NCBI GenBank assembly: GCA_902779845.1
Contig: CACZCZ010000004.1
Location: 62,001-126,000, forward strand
Origin: an uncultured Bacteroidales bacterium
Lineage (GTDB): Bacteria > Bacteroidota > Bacteroidia > Bacteroidales > Bacteroidaceae
DNA length: 64,000 nt
Direction of reading: 5' to 3'
The position numbers were made by a program, and so were the translations under genes. Below are positions 59,308 through 64,000 of the stretch, piece after piece. Within the stretch, counting starts at the first letter, position 1. Every line of letters starts with the position of its first letter. The notes beneath the pieces are model-generated. The model ran no database searches, was not told the DNA's origin, and saw nothing but the letters and a program-made list of their open reading frames with translations.

Positions 59308-62300
59308 ATGACCAACTACAGAGAACGTTTCACGACGGCGCTGGCATGCTTGCTGACAGCCGTCACCTTACAGGCACAAGTGCGTTATGTGTTTAATCCT
59401 CAAGATTATACCTCCACGGATGCCGCGCGCGCGCCGCAGTCGGCCTTCTCGTATGCAGATGCCTCATTCACCGTCGCTGCTTCGGGACAGAACAACGTAG
59501 CCTTCATGATGGGATCGGCCTGCGACAACAAATACTATATTACAGGTCAAGATCATTGGTTCGTGGTGGCAGCCACGGGCGTGAAGACCGGTGCCGCGGA
59601 TGCCTACCTGTGGTGGTCCAACGGTGTGAACCACAACACACAGGTTGTTCCGGACTACATCATCACGGACGGCGACCGACAGCTCTTCATCTGGGATGCC
59701 GAAGGTGGCAACGCGCTGTTCTCGTGGTTCAACGCCTCGGCCAGTCAGATGGTACTCAACAGCGGAGGGCGCCAGTTCATCCTCGCCATGGGATTGACGG
59801 CCACGGGCACTGCGGGCACCATCACTGATGTCAACTACTACAGCGATGCCACGCTGGCAGCCGCCTATCCCGCCACGGTAGAGCCGCTGGCGCTGGCCCA
59901 GAACACAGACCCCGTGGTGAGCTACGAGCGCACCGCCGACGGCCTCCTGGCCCATCGTGACAACCTCAGTGTGCGCATCCGTCTGCTCAGCGACGGCAAC
60001 GTGCGCGTCACCAAGTTCCTCGGCGACGAGGCAAAGGTGGAGAAAAGCCTGGTCATTCAAGCATTGAATGATTTACCATTTAATGATTTCGAAGTCAGCG
60101 AGGCTGATGGCGTGGTGACCCTCACCACGTCAAAAGCCAAAGTCCTCTACAATCTCAGTGAAGCCAGCGTCAGCGTGCTGCGTGCCACGGGCGAGACGCT
60201 CATCAGCGAATCCGACGCTACGCTGCGCCCCACCACCGATGGCCCTAACGCCTCCTTCCGCCTCAAGCAGAGTTTCCGCCTGGATGCCAACGAGGACATC
60301 TACGGCTTCGGACAGCTGCAGAACGGACGCCTGTCCATGCGTGGCGTGACGATGAATATGATTCAGGACAACCGCAGCATATACATTCCTTACTTCTACT
60401 CCACGAAGCGTTATGCCCTCTATTGGGACAACTATTCGCCGACTTCGTTCACCGATACCCCCGATGCTACCACCTTCGCCTCCACCGGGCAGGCCATCGA
60501 TTACTACGTGCTCGTGGGCGACAACTCCGAGGATGTGCTGCGCCAGTGGCGCCATCTGACGGGCGGCACCCAGCTGCCGCCGATGTGGAACTTCGGACTC
60601 TACCAGAGCAAGCAGCGCTACATGAGCGCACAGGAGGTCATCGACATCGTCAGCAAGTACCGTGCCGACCAAGTGCCCCTCGACTGCGTCGTGCAGGACT
60701 GGCAGTATTGGGGCGACGACAACCACTGGAACGCCATGGAGTTCCTGAACCCGAACTATACCGACTACCAGCGCATGATCGACGAGGTGCATGCCATGAA
60801 CGCCAAGCTGATGATCTCCGTCTGGCCCGACTTCGGACCGCAGACCCAGCAGTATGCCGAGTTCGGGGGGGCTGGACGCCTCATCCCCATCCAGAGCTAC
60901 CCCACGAACGTGGCCACGCGACCCTATGACTGCTACGATGCCCAGACGCGCGACCGCTACTGGCAGTACCTCTACACGGGACTGATGAGCAAGGGCATCG
61001 ATGCCCTCTGGCTCGATAGTGCCGAACCGGATGACTTCAGCAACAAGGGCTCCGACTACGACTACGTGACGGGTCTCGACGGCCGCACCTTCCGCTCCGT
61101 GCGCAACGCCTTCCCCTTGGCACACGTCGAGGGTGTCTATGACCACCATCTGGCCGAGCCGTCGCTCAACAACAAACGTGTGAGCATCCTCACGCGCTCC
61201 GCCTTCGCCGGCATGCAGCGCACGGGAGCCTTCGTGTGGAGTGCCGACATCACCTCGTCGTGGGAGTGCCTGGCCGCGCAGATTCCTGCCGCCTGCAACT
61301 TCAGCGTCTCTGGTCTGCCCTATTGGAACAGCGATACGGGCGCCTTCTTCATCGGAGGTTACAATGGCGGCGTCACCAACCCCGACTGGCGACGACTCTA
61401 CACGCGTTGGACGCAGTTCTCATGCTTCTGCCCCATGATGCGCTTCCACGGCGACCAGACGCCGCGCGAGATCTGGCAGTTCGGCGCCAAGGACGACGCT
61501 CAGGGCGATTACAACAACATCCTGCGCTACATCCGCCTGCGCTATCGCCTGCTACCTTATATATATAGTACCGCACACGACGTGGTGAAGAACGACGCCA
61601 CCTTCATGACGGCCATGCCCGTGGCTTTTGAGGACGATGCTGCCTGCCGGCCCATCACGGATCAGTACATGTTCGGCCGCAACATCCTCGTCGCTCCCGT
61701 CGTGCAGGACCGCGTGGCTGGCCGCAATGTCTATCTGCCCCAAAGTCTCACATGGTATGACTTCTGGACCGGCGAAGCCTTCAACGGCGGCAAGAGCGTG
61801 TTCCGCTCTACGCCGCAGGACATCATGCCGCTCTACATCCCCGCAGGCACCATCCTGCCCTTCGGTCCCGAGGTGCAGTACAGTTCTGAGAAGGCGTGGG
61901 ATGACCTCGAAATCCGCGTTTATGCCGGTGCCGACGGCAGCTTCACCCTCTACGAAGATGAGCTGGACGGCTACGGCTACAAGAACGGAGCCTCGACCGA
62001 GATACCTTTCACTTGGAACGAACAGACACAGACACTCACCATAGGTGCTCGCACAGGCAGCTTCCCGGGCATGTTGCAGCAGCGCCAGTTCCGCATCGTC
62101 AAGGTCTCCACCGAAAACGGCTTTGGTGACCAGCCTGCCGCTCGCATCGACCAGACCGTCAGCTACGACGGCAGCGAAGTGAGCGTCGCGCTCTTGGGCA
62201 CACTCTCTGCCGAGGTGACCACCTACGACTGCACCTCGCTGATTCAGAACCCCAGCTTCGAGGCCGACGGCCGCACGCTCACCAAGCAGGCTCCGCAGGG

Positions 62301-63432
62301 ATGGACCGTCGAGAGCGCTACGACGTGGTGGGGAGTCAATGTAGGTGCCGGCGGTAATGACCCGCAGGCCACCGACGGACAGTACGTCTTCGGTGTCTGG
62401 GACGGCTCTGCCACGATGCAGCCCGCCATCTATCAGACCCTCAGCGGCCTGCCCGTAGGCCACTACACGCTGAGCGTCGATATGCAGGCCAGCAACCGCT
62501 CCGCCGCCACCGTGCGCTTAGGCAAGCAGTATGTCTTCGCGGGCGAGGCCAAGAGTTACTTCAAAGATGCCGTCAGCACGGCAGGCGTGGGCGATGCCTA
62601 CCCCATGCAGACTTTCTCCGTCAGTTTTGATGTGACGGAGCCCGATGCTTCCTTACGTATCGGTGTCAGCACGGAGGGCGCTCCCGCCGAGACATGGTTC
62701 AAGATTGACAACTTCCGACTCACCCGCACCGCCGTGCTCGCCCTCGACGAGGACAAGGCTGCCGACATCGATGCCAGCGAGCAGGGTGTGCGCGTCAGCC
62801 TTCATCGCACCTTCCTGCCCAATCAGTGGAACACCCTCGTGCTGCCCTTTTCCATGACGCAGCCGCAGGTCCTTGCCACCTTCGGCACCGATGCGCAAGT
62901 CGCCAAGATGACAGCTGCAGATGCCGACGGCGTAGCTTTCTCCACCACCACAGACGGCATCGAGGCCAACACCCCCGTACTCCTGCGTACCTCTACGGAG
63001 CAGACGGACTACCTCTTCAATGGCGTGGATGTCGTGCAGGGCGAACCCCTTCAGGAGTTATCTGGCATCAGTTTCCGGGGCAACTACGACGGTCTGCGCG
63101 CAGTAGGTGCCGGCTGCTACTTCGTGTATAATGATCACATGATGCGCAGTACCGAGAAGACCACGATGCGCAGTTTCCGTGCTTTCTTCGAAGTGGATGA
63201 GGCACTGGTGAAAGCTGACTTCGGCCTTACGGTGGACGGAACGCCTACGCGCATTGAAGCCACCAGAGAGAGGGAAAATAGCAAACTGTCAAGTCATACA
63301 TACTTCGACCTCGCTGGCCGCCAGCTCTCCTCATCACCGGCTTTCCGGGAGCCTTCACACCTGAAAAAGGGAATTTATGTGGTCACTCAGGGCTCTGACA
63401 AAAATGAAACGAGGAAGATTATGGTCAAATAA
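59308..63432 (+). CDS. GH31-family alpha-glycosidase with carbohydrate-binding module and tag
   Basis: 1374 residues. Signal peptide ends near VTLQAQ. An N-terminal beta domain is followed by the GH31 N-domain (from about 205, VVSYERTADGLLAHRDNLSV) and the catalytic barrel: nucleophile D570 in ALWLDSAEPDDF, acid/base D647 in WSADITSSWE, and RFHGDQTPREIW. DUF5110-like C-terminal domain, then a CBM-like domain at about 975-1145 (CTSLIQNPSFEADGRTL), further domains, and the tag FDLAGRQLSSSP...KKGIYVVTQG. Activity likely on alpha-xylosyl, alpha-glucosyl or alpha-galactosyl bonds. Confidence 0.9.
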   Translation: MTNYRERFTTALACLLTAVTLQAQVRYVFNPQDYTSTDAARAPQSAFSYADASFTVAASGQNNVAFMMGSACDNKYYITGQDHWFVVAATGVKTGAADAYLWWSNGVNHNTQVVPDYIITDGDRQLFIWDAEGGNALFSWFNASASQMVLNSGGRQFILAMGLTATGTAGTITDVNYYSDATLAAAYPATVEPLALAQNTDPVVSYERTADGLLAHRDNLSVRIRLLSDGNVRVTKFLGDEAKVEKSLVIQALNDLPFNDFEVSEADGVVTLTTSKAKVLYNLSEASVSVLRATGETLISESDATLRPTTDGPNASFRLKQSFRLDANEDIYGFGQLQNGRLSMRGVTMNMIQDNRSIYIPYFYSTKRYALYWDNYSPTSFTDTPDATTFASTGQAIDYYVLVGDNSEDVLRQWRHLTGGTQLPPMWNFGLYQSKQRYMSAQEVIDIVSKYRADQVPLDCVVQDWQYWGDDNHWNAMEFLNPNYTDYQRMIDEVHAMNAKLMISVWPDFGPQTQQYAEFGGAGRLIPIQSYPTNVATRPYDCYDAQTRDRYWQYLYTGLMSKGIDALWLDSAEPDDFSNKGSDYDYVTGLDGRTFRSVRNAFPLAHVEGVYDHHLAEPSLNNKRVSILTRSAFAGMQRTGAFVWSADITSSWECLAAQIPAACNFSVSGLPYWNSDTGAFFIGGYNGGVTNPDWRRLYTRWTQFSCFCPMMRFHGDQTPREIWQFGAKDDAQGDYNNILRYIRLRYRLLPYIYSTAHDVVKNDATFMTAMPVAFEDDAACRPITDQYMFGRNILVAPVVQDRVAGRNVYLPQSLTWYDFWTGEAFNGGKSVFRSTPQDIMPLYIPAGTILPFGPEVQYSSEKAWDDLEIRVYAGADGSFTLYEDELDGYGYKNGASTEIPFTWNEQTQTLTIGARTGSFPGMLQQRQFRIVKVSTENGFGDQPAARIDQTVSYDGSEVSVALLGTLSAEVTTYDCTSLIQNPSFEADGRTLTKQAPQGWTVESATTWWGVNVGAGGNDPQATDGQYVFGVWDGSATMQPAIYQTLSGLPVGHYTLSVDMQASNRSAATVRLGKQYVFAGEAKSYFKDAVSTAGVGDAYPMQTFSVSFDVTEPDASLRIGVSTEGAPAETWFKIDNFRLTRTAVLALDEDKAADIDASEQGVRVSLHRTFLPNQWNTLVLPFSMTQPQVLATFGTDAQVAKMTAADADGVAFSTTTDGIEANTPVLLRTSTEQTDYLFNGVDVVQGEPLQELSGISFRGNYDGLRAVGAGCYFVYNDHMMRSTEKTTMRSFRAFFEVDEALVKADFGLTVDGTPTRIEATRERENSKLSSHTYFDLAGRQLSSSPAFREPSHLKKGIYVVTQGSDKNETRKIMVK

Positions 63433-63445
63433 CAGCATATCCTCC

Positions 63446-63628
63446 ATGAAAAGAAAATACCTCTCTCCAAGAATCATGTCAGTTGGCATCCAGCCCTTTG
63501 TATCCCTGCTATCATCGTCCATCGTCCCTGATTCTTCCCCCGTCTCATGGGAGGATGCCCTGGAGGATACTCAAGGTGTGGAAATCAATGTAAAAAGTGA
63601 ATTCCAGATAGATTGGGATGCATGGTAG
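63446..63628 (+). CDS. small protein with acidic Trp-containing tail (second member)
   Basis: 60 residues from ATG 63446 (MKRKYLSPRIMSVGIQPFVS). Ends in SEFQIDWDAW. Basic N-terminus with MKRKYLSP, central Ser/Val-rich segment and acidic middle (WEDALEDTQGVEI). Same plan as the small gene at 59083: basic start, short hydrophobic centre, Trp/Asp tail. It starts 13 bases after the GH31 stop, so it is probably on the same transcript. Confidence 0.6.
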   Translation: MKRKYLSPRIMSVGIQPFVSLLSSSIVPDSSPVSWEDALEDTQGVEINVKSEFQIDWDAW

Positions 63629-63634
63629 TGTGCT

Positions 63635-64000
63635 TCACTCGACGCTGAGGCCTGCTTTCTTCACATCGCGTGAGTTGGGCCCGATCATCACCTCGAAGTC
63701 ACCGGGCTCCAGGACATAGTCAAGGTCATAGTTATAGAATTTCAGTTTGTCAGCCGTGATGTGGAACTCCACGTCGCGGCTTTCTCCTGCCTGCAGGGTG
63801 ACGCGCTGGAAGTCCTTCAGCTCCTTCACGGGGCGGCTGATGCTGGCGACCTTGTCGTGGATATAGAGTTGCACCACCTCTGTGGCTTCGCGCTCACCCG
63901 TATTCGTCAGCGTGATGGCGGCGGTGATGCTGCCGTCGGCGGACATCGCGGTGCTGCTCAGACGGATGTCCGAGTAGCTGAAGCGGCTGTAGGTGAGGCC
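63635..64000 (-). CDS. GH3-type beta-glycosidase, C-terminal part only
   Basis: The gene enters from the right edge; 121 codons are visible. The segment GLTYSRFSYSDIRLSSTAMS then NTGEREATEVVQLYIHDKVA, KELKDFQRVTLQAGESRDVE and DYVLEPGDFEVMIGPNSRDV is the fibronectin-III-like C-terminal domain of GH3 beta-glucosidases/xylosidases. The catalytic domains lie outside the window. It converges with the small gene at 63446, seven bases apart. Confidence 0.88.
   Translation of the reverse strand, partial: GLTYSRFSYSDIRLSSTAMSADGSITAAITLTNTGEREATEVVQLYIHDKVASISRPVKELKDFQRVTLQAGESRDVEFHITADKLKFYNYDLDYVLEPGDFEVMIGPNSRDVKKAGLSVE

Noticed and set aside
28009..64000. Complete polysaccharide utilisation locus with SusC/SusD
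   Set aside because: No TonB-dependent receptor or SusD-type lipoprotein gene is present in the window, so only the enzymatic part can be claimed.

Overview
The window looks like chromosomal DNA of a Prevotella-type member of the Bacteroidales. The evidence is repeated -7 promoter boxes of the form TAnnTTTG just upstream of genes, many lipoprotein and secreted glycan enzymes, a Bacteroidetes-type HU protein, an LptD-like protein, DUF4491, BACON-like and DUF1080 proteins, a periplasmic Reg_prop/AraC regulator, and short C-terminal tags of the form (D)L(S/A)GR...G(I/V/L)Y on secreted proteins. The species assignment is inference.

Layout. 1-3100: end of an esterase, a guanine deaminase and an HU-family protein. 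3338-4044: an MNT/HEPN toxin-antitoxin pair. 4259-10098: an accessory block with a primase-like/helicase pair of mobile-element type, an orphan XRE-HicB fusion regulator, a stand-alone structured RNA with its own promoter box and terminator (about 7476-7729), and a two-gene cassette of an EcoRI-family adenine methyltransferase and a DUF262-HNH nuclease. 10127-12194: a secreted unknown protein, then a RAYT/Y1 transposase-like protein carrying an in-frame array of 30-bp repeats between its two catalytic motifs. 12215-27544: mostly housekeeping and envelope genes: MBL hydrolase, RsmG, Entner-Doudoroff kinase and aldolase (kdgK, eda), lipoproteins, C10 peptidase, HD hydrolase, LptD, GNAT, GT2 and recR, followed by tRNA-Pro(TGG). 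28009-36391: an esterase, a lipoprotein, then a run of Gfo/Idh/MocA oxidoreductases, two tandem DUF1080 hydrolases and a sugar isomerase/epimerase, a 3-keto-glycoside type set.

36409-64000 is largely a carbohydrate-degradation region: SGNH/sialate-esterase-like protein, PL11-type rhamnogalacturonan lyase with autotransporter-type repeats, GH2, a regulator without kinase domain (48698-51079), a divergently transcribed lyase of the alginate-lyase superfamily, GH28, a tagged repeat protein whose signal peptide is out of frame at an A8 tract, GH31, two small acidic-tailed proteins, and the end of a GH3 enzyme. No SusC/SusD pair lies inside the window. The set points to pectin or another uronic-acid-rich plant glycan as substrate, and the kdgK-eda genes at 14965-16773 could feed the resulting 2-keto-3-deoxy-gluconate into central metabolism.

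The most unusual items are the structured RNA inside the defence-like block, the RAYT with the internal repeat array and a second C-terminal domain, the fucO/GH28 chimeric fragment bounded by a 23-bp repeat, the A8 frameshift in a signal peptide, and the inverted repeat between the regulator and its divergent target.
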